Positions 6,694 through 14,660 are shown, numbered from the stretch's first letter. The stretch is DNA of 64,000 nucleotides from Pedobacter sp. L105 (GCF_009765875.1 NZ_LMUP01000014.1:558001-622000); one strand, 5' to 3'. Program-made: numbers and translations. Notes: generated from the letters alone by a model not told the origin.

Positions 6694-8445
6694 TTATTTA
6701 GCTTTTATCTTCAATAGGTTTTTAAATACAAATTCCATAGCTGCATCCCTATTTCCCAATATGTCCTGAACAGAATTTGATACCTGAAAATCGGGAATAG
6801 CGCCCCTTTTCTTAATAACGGAGTTTATCGCATAATCAGTATGTAAAAGCGGTATTGTAATAGCAGTTTCAGTATGGCCCCCCAATATTGATATTTTTTG
6901 AACGCCATTACTTATGCCTGCATATCCGGACGTTTCACTGCCGACCAAAATAGCATTTGTATATTCTTTTAAAAGTCCTGCGGCCGTACCGGCCGCAGAA
7001 AGCATTCCGCCATTAATCAGCACCACCAACTTTCCGTTAAAATGATATTCTTCGATTGGATCAAATTTTTCCAATTCGCGTAAGGCATCGTATTTGGTCA
7101 CCTTAAAAGTTCCATCCATTTGCTTAGCTAGTCCATAGTCTTCATCTAATTCAAGTTTAACCCCTGTTGCTTTCAAAAAGTATTCATTATTCCCCAATGT
7201 AATTACTTCGTTAGCAGGGATTATGGGCTTATCAATAAAGTATTGAAGTAGAAAAGCAGCATTCTCTCCCTTACCACCACTATTATCTCTTAAATCAATA
7301 ATTAAGTTGCCAATTTTGTGAGTATAAATTTCCTGAAAGCATTTTTTATAATAATCAGGGAATGTATTTTCTGGTTCATTGAAATTGTCTTTAAAAAATT
7401 GATTGATCTTAAGAATTGCATAATTTCCTTGTTTATTAAGCGTAAAATTAAAAGCATCTGTCGATTGAATGGTTAATGGATATCGTTTAGCTCTAAGTGC
7501 TATATAATTTTGTTCAGAGACTGGTTCCACTTGTGCGGTTAAAATTTTGTTAGACTTATAGTCCCTGTAGGAAATATTATAAGATGTTTTTTCTCCAAAG
7601 ATCTGCGGATATATTTTACCAAATAGTTGAAAGTAAGAAACCCCTAATTTATGTAGTGTACTAGATTTGCTGATACCATCGGAAGAGAAATATTTCAAGG
7701 TTTCAGATAAAATCTCATTGCTTAAATGACCGTCTATTGCCAAAATTTCAGAGCCTTCCAGGATAGGCAGATTACTCAGGTTATTTACTATGAAAATGCG
7801 CTCACTTGTAACATAAATCTGAAAGGGTAGCCATTTTTGATTAGCTATAATATCGCCCAAATGGTTAAAAGCCTTTACATTCGTATGATCATCGTGAATA
7901 TTAGCAATCATTTTGAGTACAACCTTGTAAAAATCTGCTGCTTGCATAGGTTTGGAAGTTTCCAACATCAATTTGTCTACCATATTCTCAAACTTCTCAG
8001 CGGATTGATTTGTATAAAGTCCCGGATGTGTTTTGATAAGTGCATTTTTAAATTTATTGAGATCTGCCTGCATGTCTTCAGGCTGATAGATTATGGGGTT
8101 TTGTGCAGTTCCTGCCACAGCTGTAAAGTTATCCTTGGTAAACAAAGATATATCGCCGCCCTGGTTTACTGTCATTTCACCTTTGGAAGTATCAAATAAC
8201 AACTCTATACCGGCCTTATAATACACGAATTGATCTTTGGCACGGGCTTCTAGCGGAAATGCGTTCTGTCCGTTTGCCTGGGCTATTAATGTCGTATCAT
8301 TTTTGCTGATGATTATTTTGAGCGAAGATTTTTTGCTGCTGTAAATGCCTAGGTAACTGTCTAAGGGGTGACGAATGATAGTTTGTGCTGCTAAGCCAAA
8401 GGTAAATTTGATAAAGATTGATAAGAGTATAAGGATTTTTTTCAC
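6694..8445 (-). CDS. S41-family (tail-specific type) serine peptidase, exported
   Basis: 583 residues with a signal peptide ending around FGLAAQ. The C-terminal half carries the S41 core: NLIIDLRDNSGGKGENA, then KLVVLINGGMLSAAGTAAG with the likely nucleophilic serine in GGMLSAAG, and a GSETSGYAG loop. The N-terminal ~100 residues form a beta-rich domain often seen in Bacteroidota S41 enzymes. It probably cleaves periplasmic proteins or peptides. It is convergent with the preceding membrane-protein gene and is the only large housekeeping-like gene in its att-bounded unit. Confidence 0.85.
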   Translation of the reverse strand: MKKILILLSIFIKFTFGLAAQTIIRHPLDSYLGIYSSKKSSLKIIISKNDTTLIAQANGQNAFPLEARAKDQFVYYKAGIELLFDTSKGEMTVNQGGDISLFTKDNFTAVAGTAQNPIIYQPEDMQADLNKFKNALIKTHPGLYTNQSAEKFENMVDKLMLETSKPMQAADFYKVVLKMIANIHDDHTNVKAFNHLGDIIANQKWLPFQIYVTSERIFIVNNLSNLPILEGSEILAIDGHLSNEILSETLKYFSSDGISKSSTLHKLGVSYFQLFGKIYPQIFGEKTSYNISYRDYKSNKILTAQVEPVSEQNYIALRAKRYPLTIQSTDAFNFTLNKQGNYAILKINQFFKDNFNEPENTFPDYYKKCFQEIYTHKIGNLIIDLRDNSGGKGENAAFLLQYFIDKPIIPANEVITLGNNEYFLKATGVKLELDEDYGLAKQMDGTFKVTKYDALRELEKFDPIEEYHFNGKLVVLINGGMLSAAGTAAGLLKEYTNAILVGSETSGYAGISNGVQKISILGGHTETAITIPLLHTDYAINSVIKKRGAIPDFQVSNSVQDILGNRDAAMEFVFKNLLKIKAK

Positions 8446-8622
8446 GATAAAGGCTTTATTATAAAACGAATATAATATAAAAGGTATAATGTTTTAATCG
8501 CCAAAAGCAATATTCGCCACCGTATTGTGCAAATTCAGCTTAATTAATTCCGATTGCAATCATATTTGTATGTATGCGGGTCTGATTAATTAGATATTTT
8601 GGGGTTTCCCGGTAAACAAAAA

Positions 8623-8649
8623 ATCTTGCAATCATTTGATTTGCAAGAT
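8623..8649. terminator. Hairpin before class B repeat
   Basis: ATCTTGCAA (8623-8631) pairs perfectly with TTGCAAGAT (8641-8649). A run of A lies on the left, so on the minus strand it has a U-tract. It lies 26 bp before the tRNA-end copy. The rest of 8446-8758 holds only this hairpin and the repeat. Confidence 0.55.
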
Positions 8650-8675
8650 CTTACGTGGTTTTGACACTTTTCTCT

Positions 8676-8730
8676 GTGAACCCTATGGTACCAATATCTA
8701 ACACTTTTATTGATGATTGCCTGAAAGTAG
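8676..8730. repeat. Degraded tRNA-Lys 3'-end copy, class B
   Basis: gtgaaccctatggtaccaat is followed by an acacttttattgatgattg block shared with 5103. The tRNA match is weaker than at 5103. It separates the S41 unit from the nucleotidyltransferase unit. Confidence 0.5.
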
Positions 8731-8758
8731 TGTTGCTAAATTGAAAGGATTAGGATAG

Positions 8759-9241
8759 TTATTTACTATTATTTCTTAATTCTCTGATCCTTTCTAATTC
8801 TATCACATCGATTTGATCTTTAGGCCTGTTAACTGCTTTTTTATTAGCTATAAGTTGGTTAATGTGTAAAAATGGGACTTCAGTACCATCAAGATTTGCA
8901 ATCGATGCAATTTCAAGACATTCTAAAAATGAAAGATCTTCTATACCTTTCATGCTGGTCATAATATCAAGTTCAATTGAATTGTCAACATAAAAACTGG
9001 TCCATCCAGGTACAAATTGCATGGTTTCAAGCGAAGGGAGATCGCCGTAACCCAATTCTTTAAATGCAGATCTAAGATTTTTCCTATTATTTAATGTATC
9101 ATATAACCAAATATCCAGATCATCTGTATTTCTATTGAAACCATGGAATCTTGTTGCAAATCCTCCAACCATAATGTATTTTACATCATTATTATTCAAA
9201 GATGCCCAAAATTGAATCAACGCTTCGTCTGAGACATCCAT
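8759..9241 (-). CDS. AbiEii/DUF6036-type nucleotidyltransferase
   Basis: 160 residues. The N-terminal half has the nucleotidyltransferase pattern IMVGGFATRFHG, then RNTDDLDIWL with the acidic pair D-x-D, and a third acidic position in SIELDIMTSMKG. This resembles AbiEii-like and DUF6036 proteins, which act as toxins or as the enzyme partner in toxin-antitoxin or abortive-infection pairs. The start codon is five bases after the stop of a 59-residue gene, indicating an operon. Whether it modifies tRNA, as AbiEii-like toxins can, cannot be told from sequence. Confidence 0.8.
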   Translation of the reverse strand: MDVSDEALIQFWASLNNNDVKYIMVGGFATRFHGFNRNTDDLDIWLYDTLNNRKNLRSAFKELGYGDLPSLETMQFVPGWTSFYVDNSIELDIMTSMKGIEDLSFLECLEIASIANLDGTEVPFLHINQLIANKKAVNRPKDQIDVIELERIRELRNNSK

Positions 9242-9246
9242 CCTGA

Positions 9247-9426
9247 CTATTTATGAGTGATTACTGCTTTATTGAGAACATTATTTGTGCGTAGCATTTT
9301 AGTAAAAAGCTTAAGCTTGTCCATATCTGAGCGAAAAACGTCTCTACGCAATCGTTCATTATCAGATAGATTGGTGATATATGTTTCCGAAGATTCTTTA
9401 AGAATGTTGTTGCGTTCTTTATTCAT
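9247..9426 (-). CDS. Small protein upstream of nucleotidyltransferase (candidate antitoxin)
   Basis: 59 residues, beginning MNKERNNILKESSE and ending NVLNKAVITHK. An AGGAG-type ribosome binding site lies just upstream of the ATG, stronger than most sites in this window. The protein is highly charged and predicted helical (RLRRDVFRSDMDKLKLFTKML), with no DNA-binding motif that I can identify. Its stop is five bases before the nucleotidyltransferase start, the classical layout of a two-gene toxin-antitoxin operon. The partner role is inferred from context only. Confidence 0.7.
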   Translation of the reverse strand: MNKERNNILKESSETYITNLSDNERLRRDVFRSDMDKLKLFTKMLRTNNVLNKAVITHK

Positions 9427-9495
9427 TGATACTCCTCGATTTTTTTATGCAATTTACTCATCAAGTTTGAAAAAAAACGAATTTATTTTAACGCA

Positions 9496-9523
9496 AGAAG
9501 CCCCAAAATTCTCTGAGGCTTCT
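9496..9523. terminator. Hairpin before class A repeat
   Basis: AGAAGCC (9496-9502) pairs with GGCTTCT (9517-9523). It is preceded by taacgca, which also precedes the hairpins at 392 and 11004. Confidence 0.6.
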
Positions 9524-9525
9524 CT

Positions 9526-9650
9526 GTGATCCCGCTGGGATTTGCACCTAGTGCTAAAATCAGCGTTTAAATAGTATTTTATGAGGTTTTGGATTTCGAC
9601 TCATCGAATCACTCACCATTTTTTTCGATACGTTTTAGCTGCAATTGCTA
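9526..9650. repeat. tRNA-Lys 3'-end copy with element-end sequence, class A
   Basis: gtgatcccgctgggattt is near-identical to the tRNA-Lys 3' end. It is followed by the class A flank (atcagcgttta, gaatcactcacc, gatacgttttagctgcaa). The middle third is more diverged than at 11033 and 12365. Confidence 0.75.
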
Positions 9651-9766
9651 TCAATAAATATAGTATTTATAAATTGAAGTATCAAAATGAACTCTGAGAT
9701 CCGAGGCTTCATTTGATGTTCTGTATTGCAATTTTATTTGTGCTGAAATTTTGATTATCTTTGGAT

Positions 9767-10078
9767 ATGCATACGGCGGTTCAAAATAAGCAATCATTAT
9801 TATCTCTACTTAAAGCCAATGGGCAAAAGTTGAGGTCTTTTGGTGTTTTAAATTTAAGTCTGTTTGGATCTTTCATTACTGGCAAATTACATGCTGATAG
9901 TGATGTAGACCTATTAGTAGAATTTGACCCGCAACAAAAGAGTTATGATAATTTTATGGATTTGTCATTCTTCCTTGAGGATCTGCTGGGCAGAAGAGTC
10001 GAAGTTGTAACTCCACAGTCTCTTAGTAAATATATTGGCCCACATATTTTGAACCAAGCTGAAAATGTTTCCTTCTAA
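9767..10078 (+). CDS. mntA: MntA-type minimal nucleotidyltransferase (second module)
   Basis: 103 residues from ATG at 9767; a TTG two codons upstream is less likely. GSX10DXD is complete: G34-S35 in LFGSFITG and D46/D48 in SDVDLLVEF. Family knowledge says it AMPylates and neutralises the HepT encoded next, which it overlaps by 14 bp. It is only distantly similar to the module at 5214, so the two are independent acquisitions rather than a recent duplication. Confidence 0.9.
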   Translation: MHTAVQNKQSLLSLLKANGQKLRSFGVLNLSLFGSFITGKLHADSDVDLLVEFDPQQKSYDNFMDLSFFLEDLLGRRVEVVTPQSLSKYIGPHILNQAENVSF

Positions 10079-10403
10079 TATAGAACTGTTAAAGCATATT
10101 CTGGAGGAGATTTCTTTCGTTCTTGACTCCACAACAGGAAAAAGCAAGGAAGATGTAATTAATGACCCGATTCTTTCACGAGCTTTGGTACGAAGTCTTG
10201 AAATTATTGGCGAAGCTAGTAATAAAGTTGATCCTGATTTCAAATCATTGTATCCTCACGTAGAGTGGCGAAAAATGTCAGGAACTAGGAACCGCCTTAT
10301 TCATGATTATTTTGGAATAGACTACGATATTGTTTGGGACATTGTTACATCAAAGCTCCCAGATCTAAAGAATGATATCGGTGACATTATTTTAGAGCAC
10401 TAA
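10065..10403 (+). CDS. hepT: HepT-like HEPN ribonuclease toxin (second module)
   Basis: 112 residues, the usual length for the family. The RX4HXY motif is R75-N-R-L-I-H80-D-Y82. The helix with LEIIGEASNK matches the conserved EIIGEA segment of HepT proteins. It is expected to be an RNase toxin silenced by the overlapping mntA. It ends normally, in contrast to the first HepT. No further gene is coupled downstream; the next gene is convergent. Confidence 0.9.
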   Translation: MFPSNIELLKHILEEISFVLDSTTGKSKEDVINDPILSRALVRSLEIIGEASNKVDPDFKSLYPHVEWRKMSGTRNRLIHDYFGIDYDIVWDIVTSKLPDLKNDIGDIILEH

Positions 10404-10440
10404 ATTTTTAACCGAAAGCAAACGCGATTATATATTCGGA

Positions 10441-10857
10441 TTAACTGAGTCTATAGATAATATCTAAAATATTCTGTTTCCACTTTGGATAAAGTTCCTC
10501 GTTTTCCGCCCACAGTTCATTTAGTTCTGAATTTTCATCAATTACCTTTCTCAAGGCGTCTACAGCTGTTAGTTTTAAGTCTTCAACTTCCAAATCTTTA
10601 TAGAATATTCCAAATACATTCACATTACTTTCGTCGTTAAGTTCTTCATTATCATTTTTATATTTAGTTCCATTTATGAGGTTATCAATGTAAGCAGCAG
10701 ACACTATAACAGCATAGCCTTCTTCATATTCTAAATATTCTGATAACATCGCATTCTCAAAAGAAGATTTAAAAAATACTCTTGCGTCGTTTTTGATTTC
10801 TCCATCAAAATCGTATGCTGTATCGTCGTCAAATATTCCGCAGTCCCAAGCGCCCAT
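10441..10857 (-). CDS. DUF4259 domain protein
   Basis: 138 residues from the ATG giving MGAWDCGIFDDDTAYDF, the hallmark N-terminus of DUF4259. A TTG four codons upstream is a possible but less likely start. The function of the family is not known; members are small, soluble, acidic proteins frequently found near polymorphic-toxin or accessory loci. It shares its att-bounded unit with the second MntA/HepT module, transcribed toward it. Confidence 0.85.
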   Translation of the reverse strand: MGAWDCGIFDDDTAYDFDGEIKNDARVFFKSSFENAMLSEYLEYEEGYAVIVSAAYIDNLINGTKYKNDNEELNDESNVNVFGIFYKDLEVEDLKLTAVDALRKVIDENSELNELWAENEELYPKWKQNILDIIYRLS

Positions 10858-11003
10858 AATTTTTAGCAATTAAAATATATAGTTGATTAATGTATAATAG
10901 AGGACTAATTTACAGTTTTTGATTTAGCGTCAAAATGTAATTTTAAAATTGTTTAAAGCGGATGTTATATTCAATCGAATTTGAAGATTTTCCCTTTAAC
11001 GCA

Positions 11004-11031
11004 AAAAGCCTCAATTTGCATTGAGGCTTTT
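11004..11031. terminator. Strong hairpin before class A repeat
   Basis: AAAAGCCTCAA (11004-11014) pairs perfectly with TTGAGGCTTTT (11021-11031). The loop is TTTGCA. It is near-identical to the hairpin at 12336-12363, which precedes the next copy. Confidence 0.75.
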
Positions 11032-11032
11032 C

Positions 11033-11157
11033 GTGATCCCGCTGGGTTTTACACCTAGTGTAAAAATCAGGGTTTATTCAATATTTGGAGGGTTTTGAAA
11101 CTGGTACTACCCGAATCGCTCACCTTTTTATAATACGTTTTAGCTGCAAATACTATA
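11033..11157. repeat. tRNA-Lys 3'-end copy with element-end sequence, class A
   Basis: The first 14 bases are identical to the tRNA-Lys 3' end, then there are several changes. The whole 125 bp differs from the copy at 12365 at roughly 19 of 124 positions by hand alignment. The shared block gagggttttgaaa, then tggtactacccgaatc, is exact. Confidence 0.82.
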
Positions 11158-11173
11158 TTATAAATTTAAGAAT

Positions 11174-11638
11174 TTAAAGGGAAAAGTTATTGTTTTCTGC
11201 ATACTCCTTTATAATTGAATTACGATTCATCAAAAGATTTTCCATATATCTCTTTAGAAAAAGATAGTCAGCAAGTTTACCTAAAATTCCTAATGGTGAA
11301 ACATAAGAGAAAACATCGATCATGGTTGTGCCATTATCTAAAGGCTCAAATTTATGTATATGCTTAAATGATTTGAATGCACCACTTACCATCTCATCAG
11401 TAAATGAATCTGGCTTTTCAAAAGCTGTAATCTTAGATGTTAATTCTTGGAAGAAACCAAAATGCTTTGCCCGCCATGTCACTGATTCGCCTAATTCTAT
11501 TAATCCAGACATCCTTCCTGCTATTACTTTTTCCTCCGTCTGCTTTGTAGAAATTTGATGTAAATCGATATTTCTGGAAAGATCGAAGATGGTGCTAGGT
11601 GTTGCCAAAATGAATGTACTTAGATATATTGTGGGCAT
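11174..11638 (-). CDS. SRPBCC-fold (START/Bet v1-like) ligand-binding protein
   Basis: 154 residues. The strand-helix order and motifs (PSTIFDLSRNIDLHQIST near the start, ELGESVTWRAKHFGFFQEL, SFKHIHKFEPLDNGTTMIDVFSY, GKLADYLFLKRYMENLLMNR) match the SRPBCC cell-division-inhibitor-like group common in Bacteroidota. These proteins bind hydrophobic ligands in the cytoplasm; the ligand is unknown. It is located beside the ParE-type locus but on its own transcription unit. Confidence 0.82.
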   Translation of the reverse strand: MPTIYLSTFILATPSTIFDLSRNIDLHQISTKQTEEKVIAGRMSGLIELGESVTWRAKHFGFFQELTSKITAFEKPDSFTDEMVSGAFKSFKHIHKFEPLDNGTTMIDVFSYVSPLGILGKLADYLFLKRYMENLLMNRNSIIKEYAENNNFSL

Positions 11639-11650
11639 CTGCTAGTTATA

Positions 11651-11956
11651 TTAAAGAAAACGCCTGTTCTTCTTTAAACTCTGTCTATTGTCGATAAAAG
11701 TTACAATCTCAAGAAGACTTTTCCTGGGCTTAACTCTGTAAACAATAGAAATATGTGGAATGATTAAACCAATGTAGGTGTCTTTAGTTTTATAGGTTCT
11801 GCGCGCAATAAAAGGTTCTGTACTCAGAATTTCAATATACTGGAATACTCTGGCAACAAACTTGTCAACTTCATTTTGAGTCCAATTGTCTTTAAGGTAG
11901 TCAATATTTCTTTGAAAGGTTTCACCTGCTTTTTGAGACCAGATAATTGTCGTTAT
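11651..11956 (-). pseudogene. ParE/RelE-type toxin ORF with no canonical start codon
   Basis: The frame encodes about 101 residues beginning TTIIWSQKAGETFQRN and containing YLKDNWT, YKTKDTYIGLIIPH, IVYRVKPRKSLLEIVTF and a C-terminal NRQSLKKNRR. This is the ParE/RelE plasmid-stabilisation fold, which inhibits gyrase or cleaves ribosome-bound mRNA. An in-frame TAA lies just upstream and no ATG, GTG or TTG is available at the N-terminus. The only candidate is ATA at 11956-11954, overlapping the antitoxin stop TAA. A single G to A change of an original AAATGA junction would convert ATG to ATA while keeping a stop (TGA to TAA). The toxin may be silenced or very weakly made. Confidence 0.75.
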
Positions 11957-12177
11957 TTATAACCAAATCTATTTTTCGCCTCTTCATGACTAAAAACATT
12001 CCCGTTATCAAGTTGACGTATTCCTTCCGAAACATCATTCTGCTGAGTTTTGCTTAAGCCATCAAACCAGTCAATTTCTCTATTACTTATTAATGACTTA
12101 ATATCCTTAATAAGGTTCACATCATCAGAATTGATGATCTGTTGTAATACATTTAGTTTCTCTGCCTGTATATTCAT
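11953..12177 (-). CDS. ParD-like antitoxin of ParE-type pair
   Basis: 74 residues. The pattern of a helical N-terminus, a central NREIDWFDGLSKTQQNDV and a C-terminal GIRQLDNGNVFSHEEAKNRFG is the usual one for Bacteroidota antitoxins paired with ParE/RelE toxins. It immediately precedes, and its stop overlaps, the toxin frame. The ATG at 12177 is the only sensible start. It would bind the toxin through its C-terminus and repress its own promoter. It seems intact although its partner has lost its start codon. Confidence 0.78.
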   Translation of the reverse strand: MNIQAEKLNVLQQIINSDDVNLIKDIKSLISNREIDWFDGLSKTQQNDVSEGIRQLDNGNVFSHEEAKNRFGYK

Positions 12178-12335
12178 GAGAGTAAATTTAGCGAAAATCT
12201 AAATGGAAAAGAAAAAATATTTGTTGAATTATTTAAGTAGAGCTTTGTATTCCTAATAATTTACCCAGAATGAGGGTTTAATATTGAAAAATATTTGATT
12301 CCATTTTGAACTGAATCCTAATATTTTTTAATGCA

Positions 12336-12363
12336 AAATGCCTCAATTTGCATTGAGGCATTT
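12336..12363. terminator. Strong hairpin before class A repeat
   Basis: AAATGCCTCAA (12336-12346) pairs with TTGAGGCATTT (12353-12363). Same sequence family as the hairpin at 11004, with a compensating A/T pair exchanged on both arms. Confidence 0.75.
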
Positions 12364-12364
12364 C

Positions 12365-12489
12365 GTGATCCCGCTGGGATTCGAACCTAGTTCAAATGTC
12401 AGCGTTTAATCAATATTTAGAGGGTTTTGAAATTGGTACTACCCGAATCACTCACCTTTTTTCTGATACGTTTTAACTGCAAATGCTAG
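12365..12489. repeat. attL-type junction: exact tRNA-Lys 3'-end core plus element end, class A
   Basis: Positions 12365-12387 are identical over 23 bases to 20545-20567 within tRNA-Lys. The class A flank follows (gagggttttgaaattgg, acccgaatcactcacc, atacgttttaactgcaaatgcta). It is the best preserved copy and the natural left end of the integrase-bearing element. Confidence 0.87.
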
Positions 12490-12530
12490 CAATCAATATA
12501 AAGAATATTATTTAAAATGGCAATTATATT

Positions 12531-13625
12531 TTAAATAAATTCATCTACCTCTAAAGACGGAAGTAAATACTCGTTAATTATAATCTTAGAAATCTCCAAT
12601 TCCTTTAAAAATAATATGGCGAAATCTTTAACCGAGAATGAACCCCAATTATTTATTCGTTTTGTTACAGAGCATTGAGCTTTAGATCTTGGTGCATTAC
12701 TCACTTTGATATAACCCGTATGTGCATATAATATTGATAAACTGTCGAATGCACTTGTTATTTCGGGAGGTATATCATTCTTACTAGATGTCACGTAATT
12801 TTCTGACACACAGAATGTTTTGAATCCTCCATTTTGAAATTGCATTGAAAAATCTAACCGATCCTTAGCCCCCTTATACATTAGTTTGACCGATCTTTTG
12901 ATCACTATCCCCAGTATAGCATTCCCCCTTGTTTCTGTAATAAAATAATCCCTTTGGTAACCAATCTCATTAAGAACAGCCCTGAAATATAATTTCTGAA
13001 ATATAGTTTCTAATTGGTTTGCTGATATAAGCTCTTGTCTGCTATAAATAGAATTCTTTATTTTGTGAGCCTTTTTTTTACTCCCATCACTAAATACAAT
13101 ATTATAACTTTGTGGACTTGATAAAAAATCTTCCGCAGTAGACACAATATTATCAAGGGTAGTCAAATATTCTGAAAAGATTTGTCCATAAAAACTTGTT
13201 TTTGAGGTAATAAATACTTTTCGCAGTTCATTTAAAAGATGGCGATAGGATAGACAAATCCAATCTATATCATCTGAATTTTCATTAGCTAAAGTTAAAT
13301 AATAAAACCTTACTACTTGAGATATAAATTCTGAATTTAATGTTTTTTTATAGGTTTCCAATTGATTGGAGTGTTGAGAGGATTTCAACTTATTTTCTAT
13401 GCAAATTATAATTTCAGGAGTTTTAATTAAAATATCAATATTGTGATATTCAGTGTAGACCTCATTTATAGATGATACATCTAAACCAAATAAGCCCTTG
13501 ATCAAACTAAGTTTGTTGGCATTTGTTATTGCATCACATTCGATAGAAAATATCCATTGCAACATTTGAGAGTGAACTCGTTCCATGTCTGCTAATCCAA
13601 TTTGCTCAAAAAAAGTCCTTTTCAT
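12531..13625 (-). CDS. PD-(D/E)XK nuclease superfamily protein (PDDEXK_4-like)
   Basis: 364 residues. The N-terminal region has LADMERVHSQMLQWIFS, typical of the PDDEXK_4 group. It is followed by the nuclease core with D in YHNIDILIKTPEIIICIENK (D...E-x-K pattern, with strands around it) and SSQHSNQLETYKK. Family members are restriction-like DNA nucleases of mostly unknown target, often in defence loci. The C-terminal ~180 residues include SMQFQNGGFKTF and may bind substrate. It lies 54 bp downstream of the GIY-YIG-like gene on the same strand, so the two are probably an operon. The left att core is 143 bp away. Confidence 0.78.
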   Translation of the reverse strand: MKRTFFEQIGLADMERVHSQMLQWIFSIECDAITNANKLSLIKGLFGLDVSSINEVYTEYHNIDILIKTPEIIICIENKLKSSQHSNQLETYKKTLNSEFISQVVRFYYLTLANENSDDIDWICLSYRHLLNELRKVFITSKTSFYGQIFSEYLTTLDNIVSTAEDFLSSPQSYNIVFSDGSKKKAHKIKNSIYSRQELISANQLETIFQKLYFRAVLNEIGYQRDYFITETRGNAILGIVIKRSVKLMYKGAKDRLDFSMQFQNGGFKTFCVSENYVTSSKNDIPPEITSAFDSLSILYAHTGYIKVSNAPRSKAQCSVTKRINNWGSFSVKDFAILFLKELEISKIIINEYLLPSLEVDEFI

Positions 13626-13679
13626 AATAAATTTAGGAGATTACTGATTTATAATATTGAACCAAATCGTTAATAAATA

Positions 13680-14660
13680 TCACTTTATATTTAATTCAAA
13701 GTTTCCATTTGTAATTGTGAATATATCACCATCAAAGAAATCATAACCACCTTTAATCACACCGTCGTTATATAACAAAGTTATTGGGTCAATAAAAGTA
13801 TATGAATAATAATCCAGGTTAAATGAATCCAAACCATCTTTACTTTTGGGATAATTTTTATATAGCTGTCTATTGTACTTTGGCTTTAAGGCGCTAATTA
13901 GAGCTTTTTCAGCATCTAAATATATAGTGCTTTCAGGTATTTGACCTTTTCCCATCAATATATCCACCGCTGGTTTTAAGTTGTCTTCGGGGCCAAAACT
14001 ATTCATAACTATATTGTCTTCAAAGCAAAGGAAAAGGATAACAATTTCATCTCTTGGGAGACTACCATATTTTAGTGGCTCTTCACGGGAAAGGATTTCT
14101 TGAAGACTAGAATGACCATTTAATCTTTTTATTACGTCTTGTTCAGTGGCTTTTCCTATATAGTGAATTTGATATTTGAGAAATTCCGAAATATCTCCAA
14201 TAATTTCTACGTCTACAGCATCTCTTAGAAAATGATAAATTAGCTTTTCAGGAGAGAACCAATAAAATTCTCCATCCAGTGACGCTATTACAAAGTTCGC
14301 AACACTATGAAATGGTAATTTATCCTGTCCTTCTGTTTCCGGATATATATAATTGACCGCAATATTCATTCCTTGATGTTGACTATTCATTAGCTTATCT
14401 TGGAAGAGAGGAAATTTACATTGTAATTCAGAGTCTGAACCTTTCTGCCTAATGACAAAAGTGATAAAAGGATTGAATTGATCATTCGGATTGATATCAA
14501 AATTTTCAAATGTAAGTACTGGGCGTTGGGCTATAATATATAAACTGCTAGTGTTTATGTAATTTTTGATAATTGGGTCATCTTTTATAACTGTAAAATC
14601 ATAATTGCTTATTGGTGAGTAAGCTAATTTCAAAAAATTAAATAATACATTATTTCCCAT
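13680..14660 (-). CDS. Protein with degenerate GIY-YIG-like nuclease domain
   Basis: 326 residues, no signal peptide. The middle contains YQIHYIGKATEQDVIKRLNG followed by H, with YIG, R and H placed as in GIY-YIG nucleases. Further on, LDAEKALISALKPKYNRQLY provides the conserved E and the P-x-YN of the family. The first GIY half is not conserved, so activity is uncertain. The N-terminal ~150 residues do not match anything I recognise and may be a sensor or substrate module. It is the first gene of the probable two-gene operon with the PD-(D/E)XK protein, divergent from the pentapeptide gene. Confidence 0.62.
   Translation of the reverse strand: MGNNVLFNFLKLAYSPISNYDFTVIKDDPIIKNYINTSSLYIIAQRPVLTFENFDINPNDQFNPFITFVIRQKGSDSELQCKFPLFQDKLMNSQHQGMNIAVNYIYPETEGQDKLPFHSVANFVIASLDGEFYWFSPEKLIYHFLRDAVDVEIIGDISEFLKYQIHYIGKATEQDVIKRLNGHSSLQEILSREEPLKYGSLPRDEIVILFLCFEDNIVMNSFGPEDNLKPAVDILMGKGQIPESTIYLDAEKALISALKPKYNRQLYKNYPKSKDGLDSFNLDYYSYTFIDPITLLYNDGVIKGGYDFFDGDIFTITNGNFELNIK

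Noticed and set aside
9257..9529. Plus-strand ORF of 90 codons opposite the small partner gene
   Set aside because: It is antisense to the 59-residue minus gene, which has a ribosome binding site and operon spacing; the plus frame has no such support and runs into the tRNA-end repeat.
422..12387. tRNA-end copies as tRNA pseudogenes
   Set aside because: Only the 3' ~23 bases are repeated, always followed by element-like flank; no D or anticodon arm is present, so they are attachment-site scars and not decayed tRNA genes.
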